From: Loigolactobacillus jiayinensis
GTDB lineage: Bacteria > Bacillota > Bacilli > Lactobacillales > Lactobacillaceae
Direction: 5' to 3'
DNA: 52,997 nt
NCBI RefSeq assembly: GCF_003946445.1
Contig: NZ_RHOF01000028.1
Coordinates: 1 to 52,997 of the forward strand
Made by a program: the position numbers and the translations under genes. The notes under the pieces are model-generated. The model made no database searches. It saw only the letters and a list, made by a program, of their open reading frames with translations, and was not told the DNA's origin. Of the stretch, positions 1 through 8,066 are shown in pieces (positions within the stretch are counted from its first letter, which is position 1; every line of letters starts with the position of its first letter).

Positions 1-87
1 AATTCTGAGATCGGGCGATTTGTATTGAAAAACGGTTTATTATTAGGTGCTTACCCAAGTCATACACATAACCCAACACAAGGGTAA
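1..87 (+). CDS. 3' end of an unidentified plus-strand gene (partial)
   Basis: A plus-strand reading frame enters from the left edge and stays open for 28 codons to a TAA at 85-87. The last residues read GAYPSHTHNPTQG. A convincing hairpin terminator follows 13 bases later, which supports a real gene end. It converges on the eut operon. I do not recognise the family from this short tail, and it could still be a chance open frame. Confidence 0.45.
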   Translation, partial: NSEIGRFVLKNGLLLGAYPSHTHNPTQG

Positions 88-100
88 GAATGTAACATAA

Positions 101-134
101 AAAATCATCATCATGTAATAATGATGGTGATTTT
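101..134. terminator. Bidirectional intrinsic terminator between the left-edge gene and eutQ
   Basis: A 14-base stem (101-114 with 121-134, one G-U pair) closes a six-base loop. It is flanked by an A run on the left and a T run on the right, so it can end transcripts from both sides. Confidence 0.8.
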
Positions 135-179
135 TCGATATAATAAGAGATAAATTTTGAGGAAGAATCATTTATTATA

Positions 180-632
180 TTATTTTTGACTTTGCCAATC
201 GGCCGGATATGTGACGTAAATAAACCGCGCTTCATCCTTCACAGAAAACTTAATTTGACTGCCTTTGGGAATAAGGATAATTTCACCTGCTTGTGCTGTA
301 GCAGTACCATTTCTCCCAATTACACTTAAACTACCGTCAATCACGTAATCGACCTCGTCATAATTAAGTGTCCAATCAAATGTCGTATTCTTCATAACCA
401 TCAAACCGCAACCAAGTCTTGGACTCTCATCCAAAGTAACTAGATCTTTTGTATAAACAATATCATCAGGATTCCCTGTATCCATGCGATTTGCTTCTGA
501 AACTGTCATATTTGGTACTTTTAGCGTTACTAAGCCATCAGGTGTGATTGTTTTATCACTTTTTAACTGACTTGTTATAATTTGCCGAACTAAATCTTCT
601 AACTGACTTTTACTTATATTAGGCATGGACAT
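180..632 (-). CDS. eutQ: EutQ, cupin protein / acetate kinase-like
   Basis: EutQ is the small cupin of ethanolamine utilisation loci; the Salmonella protein has acetate kinase activity and also matters for microcompartment assembly. The protein is about 150 residues. The cupin fold covers the second half, visible as a DEVDYVIDGSLSV strand followed by GEIILIPKGSQIKFS. I place the start at the ATG at 632 (MSMPNISK) because an AGGG Shine-Dalgarno lies about 8 bases upstream; the frame itself is open back to a TTG at 656. The start overlaps the end of eutH by 14 bases, which implies translational coupling. It is the last gene of the operon. Confidence 0.88.
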   Translation of the reverse strand: MSMPNISKSQLEDLVRQIITSQLKSDKTITPDGLVTLKVPNMTVSEANRMDTGNPDDIVYTKDLVTLDESPRLGCGLMVMKNTTFDWTLNYDEVDYVIDGSLSVIGRNGTATAQAGEIILIPKGSQIKFSVKDEARFIYVTYPADWQSQK

Positions 633-1746
633 CGATGTCACCCTCTGTCTTTTCAATCTTTTCTTTCTTACCTAAAATTCTATTCGCCATAAACATGGCA
701 ACAGCAATTGCAGTCACGCCTGCGACAAGCTTCCCAACGATCATTGGAAAAATCATATTTTTAGCTACACCTGCGACAAAGCCTAAGTGATCGCCAAACA
801 CAAATGCTGCTGAAACCGCAAATGCAACATTGATGATTTTACCGCGATCGTCCATATCCTTCATCATCTCAAACATAGGAATATTATTTGCCAAAGTTGC
901 AACTAAACCAGCTGCTGCCACTTGGTTCATTCCTAAAGCTTCACCTAATTTCATCAATGGTTTACTGAATACCTTAGTAATTACATAAACTAAAGTAAAA
1001 GCACCCGCCAACGTCATGGCAATACTACCAACAACTTGGACGCCTTCCCGTACATCACCGATTCCTTTGATGACAGTCACGCCGACCATTGACTGAATAG
1101 CTCCAAGTGCAATCCCAAATGTCCCAATAATAACAATTGCTTGTCCAAAAATTGAAAAACCCTTGATCATTGCTTCCGGCTTAAACCAAAGTCCTAAAGC
1201 AATCAATAGTGCAAACAAGATAATGGGCACTAAGTTTCTTAAAATCATCATAATTGGCATACCCATCACTAGTCCACCAACAAAGCAACCTATTGGAATT
1301 GTAATCATTCCTGAAAGTACACCTGTTGCCAAGAACTTGTGATCTTTTTTCTCGATAATTCCCAATGCTACAGGAATTGTAAAGACAATTGTTGGCCCCA
1401 TCATTGATCCTAAAATAACACCGGCAAATAATCCAGCCTGCGTATTGCTAGCCATTTGTTGCGCTAATTGGAAACCACCCATATCAATTGCAATTAAACT
1501 TGTTGCAAACATGGATGGATCTGCACCTAAGAGTTTATAAAGAGGTACAACTACAGGCGATAAAATCTTAGCTAAAATCGGTGCCAGAATAATAATCCCA
1601 ACCATTGACATTGCTAAAGAACCCATTGCCATAATTCCTTCTTCAAATTTTTCACCTAGGCCAAAGCGATTGCCCAACATTTTGTCTAGTGCGCCTAAAA
1701 TCATAAACAGCACCATAATATACATAATAATTTCATTAATACTCAT
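619..1746 (-). CDS. eutH: EutH, ethanolamine transporter
   Basis: EutH is an integral membrane permease that brings in ethanolamine when the external level is low or the pH makes diffusion poor. The 375-residue protein is almost entirely hydrophobic, with about ten to eleven membrane segments. It has the family's Gly/Met-rich segments such as AIDMGGFQLAQQMASN near residue 90 and LANNIPMFEMMKDMDDRG near residue 285. Its charged tail (GKKEKIEKTEGDIDVHA) is cytoplasmic in appearance. The ATG at 1746 has a GGGAGG ribosome site. It lies between eutN and eutQ, the usual Firmicutes order. Confidence 0.95.
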   Translation of the reverse strand: MSINEIIMYIMVLFMILGALDKMLGNRFGLGEKFEEGIMAMGSLAMSMVGIIILAPILAKILSPVVVPLYKLLGADPSMFATSLIAIDMGGFQLAQQMASNTQAGLFAGVILGSMMGPTIVFTIPVALGIIEKKDHKFLATGVLSGMITIPIGCFVGGLVMGMPIMMILRNLVPIILFALLIALGLWFKPEAMIKGFSIFGQAIVIIGTFGIALGAIQSMVGVTVIKGIGDVREGVQVVGSIAMTLAGAFTLVYVITKVFSKPLMKLGEALGMNQVAAAGLVATLANNIPMFEMMKDMDDRGKIINVAFAVSAAFVFGDHLGFVAGVAKNMIFPMIVGKLVAGVTAIAVAMFMANRILGKKEKIEKTEGDIDVHA

Positions 1747-1760
1747 GAATAACCTCCCTC

Positions 1761-2039
1761 CTAACCGCGATTAATTTCAACCGAGTCAATAATACCAAGA
1801 ATTGCTGCATCAACAGGTAAAGTATGACGTTCATCTAGCATACGGGCAGCAGAGCCTTCAGCAATTAATACTTCCTCTGAAACACCTGCACCAACCTTAT
1901 CGATTGCAATTAGCCGTCGCGTGATATTTTGTCCGTTCACTTGCTTATCTTCAACTTCGACTACCAAAAACTTGCAACCATTAAGTTGTTCATCTTTTTT
2001 TGTCGACCACAAGTTACCAATTACTTTACCAATAACCAT
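1761..2039 (-). CDS. eutN: EutN, BMC vertex (pentamer) shell protein
   Basis: EutN/CcmL-type proteins form pentamers that cap the vertices of the ethanolamine microcompartment. The protein is 92 residues, the usual size, beginning MVIGKVIGNLWSTKKDE and containing the conserved GAGVSEEVLIAEGSAAR stretch. I prefer the ATG at 2039 to the one at 2045. The AGGG ribosome site touches the upstream ATG but lies six bases from the downstream one, and the family starts with a short segment before the glycine-rich strand. Confidence 0.93.
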   Translation of the reverse strand: MVIGKVIGNLWSTKKDEQLNGCKFLVVEVEDKQVNGQNITRRLIAIDKVGAGVSEEVLIAEGSAARMLDERHTLPVDAAILGIIDSVEINRG

Positions 2040-2057
2040 ATGCATCCCTACTTTACG

Positions 2058-2675
2058 TTAGATTAAGTGTTGATCACGCGCAGCATCTTTTGCTAACGGT
2101 GTTAAACGAGCATTATTTGGCAATTTTAGTTTCCCATCTTGTAAATACTTGTCTAACGCACTAACTGTAATAAAAGAAATAGTGTCATCGCTAGAAAATC
2201 GTTTGGTTAGAAGCTTCGCCAATATTCGCTTCAACAACATTTTGTCACTCATATAAACAATACCGTACTTTACTAATTGCTTTTGAGTGTATTGTAATTG
2301 CTGCTTTACTCCATAATGTAAATTCACTGGTATATCTATATTGCGACAAATAATTACTGGTTTATCAGCTAATATTCTTGCAATAATTACAGAACTTATA
2401 GGATCGATACTCTGCAAATTAGCTATCGCAATCATTTGTTGCTGTGATATTACTGATACACATAATAAGTCAGCCTGTTCCATCACTTTTATATCAGCGT
2501 AGAAAGTAAGCCGGCTACCCTGAAAAAGTTTACTTAATAAGCTATTAGGGTAAGCAGATTCTGTATTCTCAAAAGCAACACTTGGTAAATCCGCTTGTTT
2601 TAATAAGATTTTCCAAACACGCTCTGTAACAGTATAAATAAGGCTATCTATTTCAGTCGTCTGCATATGCGTCAC
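2058..2675 (-). CDS. Ethanolamine utilisation protein, TIGR02536-like
   Basis: A 205-residue soluble protein sits between pduL and eutN, where Firmicutes eut operons carry a conserved gene of unknown role (TIGR02536 type). It has an alternating hydrophobic core (LLCVSVISQQQMIAIANLQ, ADKPVIICR) that suggests an alpha/beta fold. The C-terminal LPNNARLTPLAKDAARDQ resembles the LTPSAR element at the N-terminus of the EutT-like neighbour. Start: the GTG at 2675 overlaps the end of pduL by 23 bases. An ATG at 2666 is an alternative, and neither has a strong ribosome site. Function is not known; a role in the microcompartment or cofactor handling is only inferred from position. Confidence 0.72.
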   Translation of the reverse strand: MTHMQTTEIDSLIYTVTERVWKILLKQADLPSVAFENTESAYPNSLLSKLFQGSRLTFYADIKVMEQADLLCVSVISQQQMIAIANLQSIDPISSVIIARILADKPVIICRNIDIPVNLHYGVKQQLQYTQKQLVKYGIVYMSDKMLLKRILAKLLTKRFSSDDTISFITVSALDKYLQDGKLKLPNNARLTPLAKDAARDQHLI

Positions 2676-3306
2676 TACACTTTACAATGGTGCCACGTAA
2701 CCCCTTAGATAAACCACATGCATTCGCCTCATCAAAATCAATATGCATGTAAGTTGCAAATTTATCACTAATTCGAACTACTACTCCGTCAAAAATTAGC
2801 GGTCTAGCACCGCTAGCTCTAACTTGAACAACATCACCATTCTTGACTCCAAATAATTCAGCGTCCTCATATGTCATATGAATGTGTCGTTGTGCAACAA
2901 TCACACCTGTATCCAAATCAACTGACTGTGAACCATTTATTAGCGTCACCCCAGGTGTAGATTCTAAATGCCCGCTTTCACGAATTGGTGCTTTAATACC
3001 AATTAAACGCGCATCAGTTAAAGAAATTTCAACCTGTGATTGATTACGTTCCGGTCCTAATATTGCGACATTTTTCAATTCACCTTTTGGGCCCTTAACA
3101 TCAACACGCTCTTCACTTGCATACTGTCCAGGCTGTGAGAGCCATTTTTTTGGCGTCAACTGATATCCAACACCAAATAATAAATCAATTGTTGCTCGAT
3201 CTAGATGAACGTGTCTACCAGAAGCCTCAATTTCAAAAGAAACTTTTTTCTGCACTTCATCAACCACTCGGTTAATGATTTCGTCTAGTTTACTCGTTAT
3301 CAACAC
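2653..3306 (-). CDS. pduL: PduL-type phosphotransacylase (EutD role)
   Basis: This enzyme turns acetyl-CoA and phosphate into acetyl-phosphate and recycles CoA inside the shell. The 217-residue protein shows the two PduL half-domains with their zinc ligands. They are RHVHL (His32 and His34), RHIHM (His141 and His143) and a later His188 in YMHID. An amphipathic N-terminal helix (about residues 5-21, KLDEIINRVVDEVQKKV) looks like an encapsulation peptide. The start is uncertain: GTG at 3306 overlaps its own GGAGG. The gene overlaps the end of the EutT-like gene and the start of the next gene, so translation is probably coupled. Confidence 0.92.
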   Translation of the reverse strand: MLITSKLDEIINRVVDEVQKKVSFEIEASGRHVHLDRATIDLLFGVGYQLTPKKWLSQPGQYASEERVDVKGPKGELKNVAILGPERNQSQVEISLTDARLIGIKAPIRESGHLESTPGVTLINGSQSVDLDTGVIVAQRHIHMTYEDAELFGVKNGDVVQVRASGARPLIFDGVVVRISDKFATYMHIDFDEANACGLSKGLRGTIVKCSDAYADD

Positions 3307-3922
3307 CTCCCTGTAAAAATTTCTTCTGTATTTGTAACAACCAAGTTGTTAACTCGTCTACCAACATTAAATAAACTTCACTAAAACTGGTCACTTTTAA
3401 TTGAGTCATTTCGTTATTTAATTTCAGATAACAGATTTGTGTTTCTTCTAATTCTAATAGAACACGATTAACCCAATAATTAAGCATCCCCAAGCTAGTT
3501 GTATTTAGCTCTAATTGCTTGGATAAACTAACTGAACCAATTGCTATTTCTTGATCAATATTAGCCTGATCAATACTAGCCAATTGGAAAAACAGTTGGC
3601 GTACTACTAATAAATTGCATTGTGGAAAATTAGCCATAACTCCTAGGCATTCATTTCCCATATTTTTTAATTCATGCTGGAAAGCAAAGAAGGTAGATGT
3701 AGAAACAGAAGATAAGGGTTCAATATTATCAAAATCAAACGAAACTATTGGTTGCTCAACTGCAACTTGATGCGACTCAACACCAGTTAATTCAATATGA
3801 TGATCGCTCAGAAAACTACGTGCTGAAGGTGTTAAAATTGTATTTGCTTCAACCTGATAATTGTCTTTCAAGCGATGTTGGCGCCAGAGTTGGCGAATTG
3901 TAGCTTCAGTCAGCACCTTCAT
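3290..3922 (-). CDS. EutT-like protein, possibly degenerate cobalamin adenosyltransferase
   Basis: Position (eutM, this gene, pduL) is that of eutT in Listeria and Enterococcus-type loci. The N-terminal 50 residues (ITEATIRQLWRQHRL then NTILTPSARSFLSDHHIEL) resemble the EutT N-terminal segment. EutT adenosylates corrinoid for the lyase. However, the remaining 160 residues are weakly conserved to my eye. I cannot find the His-x11-Cys-Cys-x2-Cys metal motif described for Salmonella EutT; only isolated Cys occur (NECLGV, PQCNLL). A PduO-type enzyme lies at 15083-15646 and could supply the activity. It may therefore be a non-catalytic or diverged relative. Confidence 0.65.
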   Translation of the reverse strand: MKVLTEATIRQLWRQHRLKDNYQVEANTILTPSARSFLSDHHIELTGVESHQVAVEQPIVSFDFDNIEPLSSVSTSTFFAFQHELKNMGNECLGVMANFPQCNLLVVRQLFFQLASIDQANIDQEIAIGSVSLSKQLELNTTSLGMLNYWVNRVLLELEETQICYLKLNNEMTQLKVTSFSEVYLMLVDELTTWLLQIQKKFLQGGVDNE

Positions 3923-3948
3923 CTTACAATCTTCCCTTCATTATTCAT

Positions 3949-4257
3949 TTAATCATCTTCTAAATTTGCCTTTTCTCCTAGCATATGGGGCAAAATTGCG
4001 TCAACTTCACTATGTGGCCGTGGGATTACATGAACGGAAATTAATTCACCAACGCGTTCTGATGCCGCAGCCCCAGCATCTGTAGCGGCTTTTACGGCAC
4101 CTACATCACCACGAACCATTACTGTAACCAACCCAGCACCAATTTGTTCTTTACCAATTAAAGTAACATTTGCTGCTTTTACCATAGCATCTGCAGCTTC
4201 GATAGCACCTACTAATCCTTTTGTTTCAATCATTCCTAATGCATTTGTATTTGACAT
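3949..4257 (-). CDS. eutM: EutM, hexameric BMC shell protein
   Basis: EutM is the main hexagonal tile of the microcompartment facet. The 102-residue protein is a single canonical BMC domain: [24 protein letters not shown] at the start and [19 protein letters not shown] at the end, with [16 protein letters not shown] between. The ATG at 4257 follows an AGGAGG ribosome site at good spacing, consistent with high expression of a structural component. Confidence 0.95.
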   Translation of the reverse strand: MSNTNALGMIETKGLVGAIEAADAMVKAANVTLIGKEQIGAGLVTVMVRGDVGAVKAATDAGAAASERVGELISVHVIPRPHSEVDAILPHMLGEKANLEDD

Positions 4258-4281
4258 AATAAATTCCTCCTAAAAATTTAA

Positions 4282-5766
4282 TTATTTTAATTTTGCTAAA
4301 ACTTGTTTAACTAATTCTTCAACCAATTTATCAGTTGTAGTAGTACTTGGTTTATCAGTAACACAAGTGCTGTCTTCTACAGGATCAGTTGCCTTAATAT
4401 CTCCTAATTCACGTACACCATAAGCAACACGTCGTAGATTCAACAAATTCATCGGATTAATATTATCTGAAGTTGAACTGCCACCTACGGCACCACATCC
4501 CAGCGTTAACGCTGGGTTTAAATTAGTTGTAGCACCGATGCCACCAACAGCTCCTGGTGTATTAACTAAAATTCTAGAAGCTGGGATTTGTAACGCATAG
4601 TGTCTAGCAATTGATTGATTCTCAGTGTGAATCATCGCCGTATGGCCAGCACCTTCATTTTCTAGCAGTTTTTGCGCCAACATTTCAGCTGCAGCAACAT
4701 CAGCAACTTCAAAATAAGCCAAAATTGGTGCTAGTTTTTCACGTGCATATGGATCTTTAGGACCAACATTTTCAAATGTATCAGGTGCAATCAAAACCTT
4801 TGTAGGTTCTGGAACATGTAAATCAGCTAATTTTGCAATTACTTGTACTGATTTACCTACAATTTGAGGATTCATTGTGCCATTTGCACGTAGAATGAAC
4901 TTAGAAAGCTTGGCAACTTCTTCACTATCCATGAAGTAAGCTCCTTGATTCTGGAGTTCTTGCTTCACCTCCTTTTTGTTTGCTTCTTCAACGATAATAG
5001 ATTGTTCAGAAGCACAAATAGTTCCATTATCAAACGTTTGTGATTCAATAATATGTTTGACTGCTTTTCTAGCATTAGCACTCTTCTCTATAAATGCAGG
5101 TCCATTACCAGGACCAACACCAATCGCTGGAGTTCCAGAAGAATAAGCTGCATGAACCATTGCCCCGCCACCAGTTGCAAGAATTACATTAGTATTCTTA
5201 TTTTTCATCAATTCTTGAGTACCTTGTAGTGTCGGTACTGTCATGCAAGAAATCAATCCGCTTGGTGCTCCTGCTTGTGTCGCAGCATCACTAATAACTT
5301 TAACTGCCTCTAGAATTGACTTCAATGCATTGGGATGTGGCGAAAACACAATACTATTTCCCGCTTTAACAGCAATTAGAGCTTTATAAAATACTGATGA
5401 TGTCGGATTAGTAGATGGAATCAATCCAGCAATAACCCCTACTGGAACAGCAATATCGATCACTTTGTTCTCAGGATGCTCTTCCAAAACTCCGACCGTC
5501 TTTAAGTCTTTGTACCGTTCATAAATCATTCTTGAGCCAAAGACATTTTTAGTTACCTTATCCTGCCAGATCCCAAATCCAGTTTCTTTTTGTGCCATTT
5601 TGGCTAAATGAACACTAGCTTTTTCGCCTGCTTTTGCCATTGCTTCGCAAATATCATCAATTTTTTCCTGAGAAAAATGGCTGATTTCTCGCTGAGCAAT
5701 TTTTGCTTGACACAATAAATTGCGTACTTCTTGAATTGAAATTAAATCTTTATCTTCTAAAATCAC
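4282..5766 (-). CDS. eutE: EutE, CoA-acylating acetaldehyde dehydrogenase
   Basis: EutE oxidises acetaldehyde with NAD and CoA to acetyl-CoA in the microcompartment lumen. The 494-residue protein is an aldehyde dehydrogenase: VIAGLIPSTNPTSSV near residue 111, ATGGGAMVHAA near 197, and the catalytic Cys251 in FDNGTICASEQ. The N-terminal 25 residues could form a targeting helix. The C-terminus carries a Thr/Ser-rich linker and an amphipathic helix (TDKLVEELVKQVLAKLK), also resembling an encapsulation peptide. The start is a GTG sharing bases with the TGA of the upstream shell gene (GTGA overlap), so the two are translationally coupled. Confidence 0.95.
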   Translation of the reverse strand: MILEDKDLISIQEVRNLLCQAKIAQREISHFSQEKIDDICEAMAKAGEKASVHLAKMAQKETGFGIWQDKVTKNVFGSRMIYERYKDLKTVGVLEEHPENKVIDIAVPVGVIAGLIPSTNPTSSVFYKALIAVKAGNSIVFSPHPNALKSILEAVKVISDAATQAGAPSGLISCMTVPTLQGTQELMKNKNTNVILATGGGAMVHAAYSSGTPAIGVGPGNGPAFIEKSANARKAVKHIIESQTFDNGTICASEQSIIVEEANKKEVKQELQNQGAYFMDSEEVAKLSKFILRANGTMNPQIVGKSVQVIAKLADLHVPEPTKVLIAPDTFENVGPKDPYAREKLAPILAYFEVADVAAAEMLAQKLLENEGAGHTAMIHTENQSIARHYALQIPASRILVNTPGAVGGIGATTNLNPALTLGCGAVGGSSTSDNINPMNLLNLRRVAYGVRELGDIKATDPVEDSTCVTDKPSTTTTDKLVEELVKQVLAKLK

Positions 5767-6428
5767 TTATCATCCCTCCTCGTGATTTGTCGCATAATTG
5801 CAGCAACTAACTGCCGTTTAGTTGCCGTCTTTATAGATTTGTTTGGTATTACCAAATTCATCTGATATGCTCGCTTCTTCAAATCACTTACACGTTGACG
5901 CTCTAGTTTTCTTCGTATAACTACGTAATCAATATCTTGTTTATTTGACTCAGATATCTCATTGCCTGTTGTTGAGCTATTCTGGGCCGCATCTTCTTTA
6001 TTGTTGTTTTCAGATGTTTGTTTGTTTTCTTCGCTAGTTGTTATTAGAAGATTCGCCGATTTAGCTACTATGTTCACTTCAGACAACTTTTTAGGCAGTA
6101 CTTTCTTATCCTCTTTAGGCTGACTTGGTAACTTCTTGACGTTATGCAATCTATCCATAGTTTTTAATTTTTCAGTTTGTTCATCTACTCTTGCAATAAC
6201 ATAATGATCAATCAAACAATTAAAATCTTGAATAGCAGTTAATCCCGCTGCAACGGCTGCGTTAACTGCCGCAACATCACCAGTAAACATCACAGTTACT
6301 AATCCACCGCGTATACGCACCATATCATTTACATGTACCCATGCTGCTTTAACACCAGCGTCTGCCGCAACTACTGCTCCCAAGAGACCACGAACTTCAA
6401 TCATGCCCAAACTTGTGCCTTTTGACAT
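5763..6428 (-). CDS. EutK-like BMC shell protein with long C-terminal extension
   Basis: Residues 1-90 are a BMC hexamer domain (SLGMIEVRGLLGAVVAADAG and FNCLIDHYVIARVDEQ). After it comes a low-complexity linker rich in Lys, Ser, Asn and Glu (about 95-165). The last 55 residues are basic and helical (RRKLERQRVSDLKKRAYQMN, then TATKRQLVAAIMRQITRR). E. coli EutK likewise joins a BMC domain to a small basic domain suspected to bind nucleic acid. The extension here looks more like a SAP or Rho-N-type helical hairpin, which is my inference. It is co-translated with eutE. Confidence 0.85.
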   Translation of the reverse strand: MSKGTSLGMIEVRGLLGAVVAADAGVKAAWVHVNDMVRIRGGLVTVMFTGDVAAVNAAVAAGLTAIQDFNCLIDHYVIARVDEQTEKLKTMDRLHNVKKLPSQPKEDKKVLPKKLSEVNIVAKSANLLITTSEENKQTSENNNKEDAAQNSSTTGNEISESNKQDIDYVVIRRKLERQRVSDLKKRAYQMNLVIPNKSIKTATKRQLVAAIMRQITRRDDK

Positions 6429-6463
6429 TAAGCATCACACCCTACTTCCTAAATACAGGTGTA

Positions 6464-7120
6464 TCAATATGCAAGCGGTGTATCAGCTACATTTTCAATT
6501 GCCTGAGCAAATGCATCACAAGCCGCCTTACAAGCTGATTGACTACCCGTCAACAAACCACCACCAAAGTTGGTTTCTGAGGGTGGTCCATAGATAACAC
6601 CGATTTCTACATCAGCTGCTTTCATTGCTGCATCTAAACCGTAAATTGATTCAAGCGGTGGTGCAATTAAGTAAGCAATAGCACCGCCTTCTGGACTATT
6701 AACTGATTTTGATAAATAGCTACCAGTTCTTGAAATTGTATGAGCAAAGTAGACAATGCTATCATCCTCATTAGCACTTACAAAATGTGCTTCCGATTCT
6801 ATTACTTGAACTACTGTTTCCATACCACTTTTAACTTCTGCTGGACTGAGTCCACCAATAATTCCAATAATTTCACCAGCAAGTTTAGTTGAAGCGTTCG
6901 CAGCACCCGCATATAAACTCTTTGCATAGACAACTTCAACATCTGCAGTTTTTGTAGCTTCATCCAATGCTACATAAGTAACATCATCACAGTCAGCAGT
7001 TACAAGACCCAAACTTTTAACATGCGCAGGTAATTCCAAAGCTCTAGCCAAAGCGGTATCAATATTTGGAATGATTTTAGTACTTAAAACTTTGGCTTTA
7101 ATCGCATCATTTCTCACCAC
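6464..7120 (-). CDS. eutL: EutL, tandem-BMC trimeric shell protein
   Basis: EutL is a pseudohexameric trimer of tandem BMC domains with a gated pore. The 218-residue length fits. Recognisable stretches are LGLVTADCDDVTYVALDEATK near residue 37, SLYAGAANASTKLAGEIIGI near 68, and the C-terminal VIYGPPSETNFGGGLLTGSQSACKAAC spread over residues 170-200. The start has two adjacent GTG codons (7120 and 7117) behind AGGAGG, so it is ambiguous by one residue. It lies 12 bases after eutC. Confidence 0.94.
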   Translation of the reverse strand: MVRNDAIKAKVLSTKIIPNIDTALARALELPAHVKSLGLVTADCDDVTYVALDEATKTADVEVVYAKSLYAGAANASTKLAGEIIGIIGGLSPAEVKSGMETVVQVIESEAHFVSANEDDSIVYFAHTISRTGSYLSKSVNSPEGGAIAYLIAPPLESIYGLDAAMKAADVEIGVIYGPPSETNFGGGLLTGSQSACKAACDAFAQAIENVADTPLAY

Positions 7121-7132
7121 TGATTCCTCCTT

Positions 7133-8047
7133 CTACTTTGTCTCGTTTTCTACAGCCTTCAGATCGATACCTGATTTTTTAAGCCGTACCATCTTGTCTA
7201 GAAGTTCAGCAATATAAGCCCCTGCTTCTACTGCTGGTAAGCCACCATCATGAATATTAGAAACGACGGTCCGTCGTGCTTCAGGCATTCCCATAGTCGG
7301 TTTATATGCAATATACGCACTCATCGACTTGGCAGTAACTAAACCTGGTCGTTCACCAACTAGTAAACAAACAACATCAGCATTAGTAATTTCACCAATA
7401 TGATCTTCTGCCCCAACTCGACAATACTTGACGTAAATCACATTTTTTTCATCAAAATCTAATCCGTACACTTTTAAGCCTTGTTTTATTGCAGGAATAA
7501 TTTCGCGAACATTAGCTTCGATTGCTGCTGAACTCAATCCATCACCAACAACCATTTGGATTTTAGGACTCTTTTCTGTATTGGTACGAATCTTCTCAGC
7601 CATATCATCGGAGAATTTACGTCCATGATCCGGTCTAGTGAGATACTCATCTTTAGTTTTACAAGTTGTTTGTGTCATAACAAAACCCATTGACTTAGGA
7701 ATTTCTGGATTTACATCTGAGAAAACAGCATCCTGTGCTGCCGCATGATCAGCTCTGAATCGTAAAACTGAAGCAGTCTTATAACGCGAACCACAGCGCC
7801 ACATACCTAATCGAGCAGGTGTAAACGACTTCATTTTCAAATAGCCCTCACGATCATGTGGGTGTGGGACCAAAAATTGCTTTCTTAAATCAATTTCAGT
7901 GATATCATCTAAAATCTCATCAGATTCTGTACTTTCAACTGAGTCAGATGCAGTCACAGCTGCTGGACTATTGTCTTCTTTCTTGCTATTGTCAGTCATT
8001 TCAGTCAATATGTTTTCAATCATACTTTTCAAATCTTGTTCATTCAT
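7133..8047 (-). CDS. eutC: EutC, ethanolamine ammonia-lyase small subunit
   Basis: EutC pairs with EutB in the adenosylcobalamin-dependent lyase that splits ethanolamine into acetaldehyde and ammonia. The 304-residue protein begins with an amphipathic helix ([18 protein letters not shown]), the usual EutC encapsulation signal. An acidic, poorly conserved linker runs to about residue 60. The core holds [37 protein letters not shown] and [20 protein letters not shown], typical of the corrinoid-binding subunit. AAGAAGG precedes the ATG. It follows eutB by 19 bases. Confidence 0.95.
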   Translation of the reverse strand: MNEQDLKSMIENILTEMTDNSKKEDNSPAAVTASDSVESTESDEILDDITEIDLRKQFLVPHPHDREGYLKMKSFTPARLGMWRCGSRYKTASVLRFRADHAAAQDAVFSDVNPEIPKSMGFVMTQTTCKTKDEYLTRPDHGRKFSDDMAEKIRTNTEKSPKIQMVVGDGLSSAAIEANVREIIPAIKQGLKVYGLDFDEKNVIYVKYCRVGAEDHIGEITNADVVCLLVGERPGLVTAKSMSAYIAYKPTMGMPEARRTVVSNIHDGGLPAVEAGAYIAELLDKMVRLKKSGIDLKAVENETK

Positions 8048-8066
8048 TAATTTTCACCTTCTTAAA

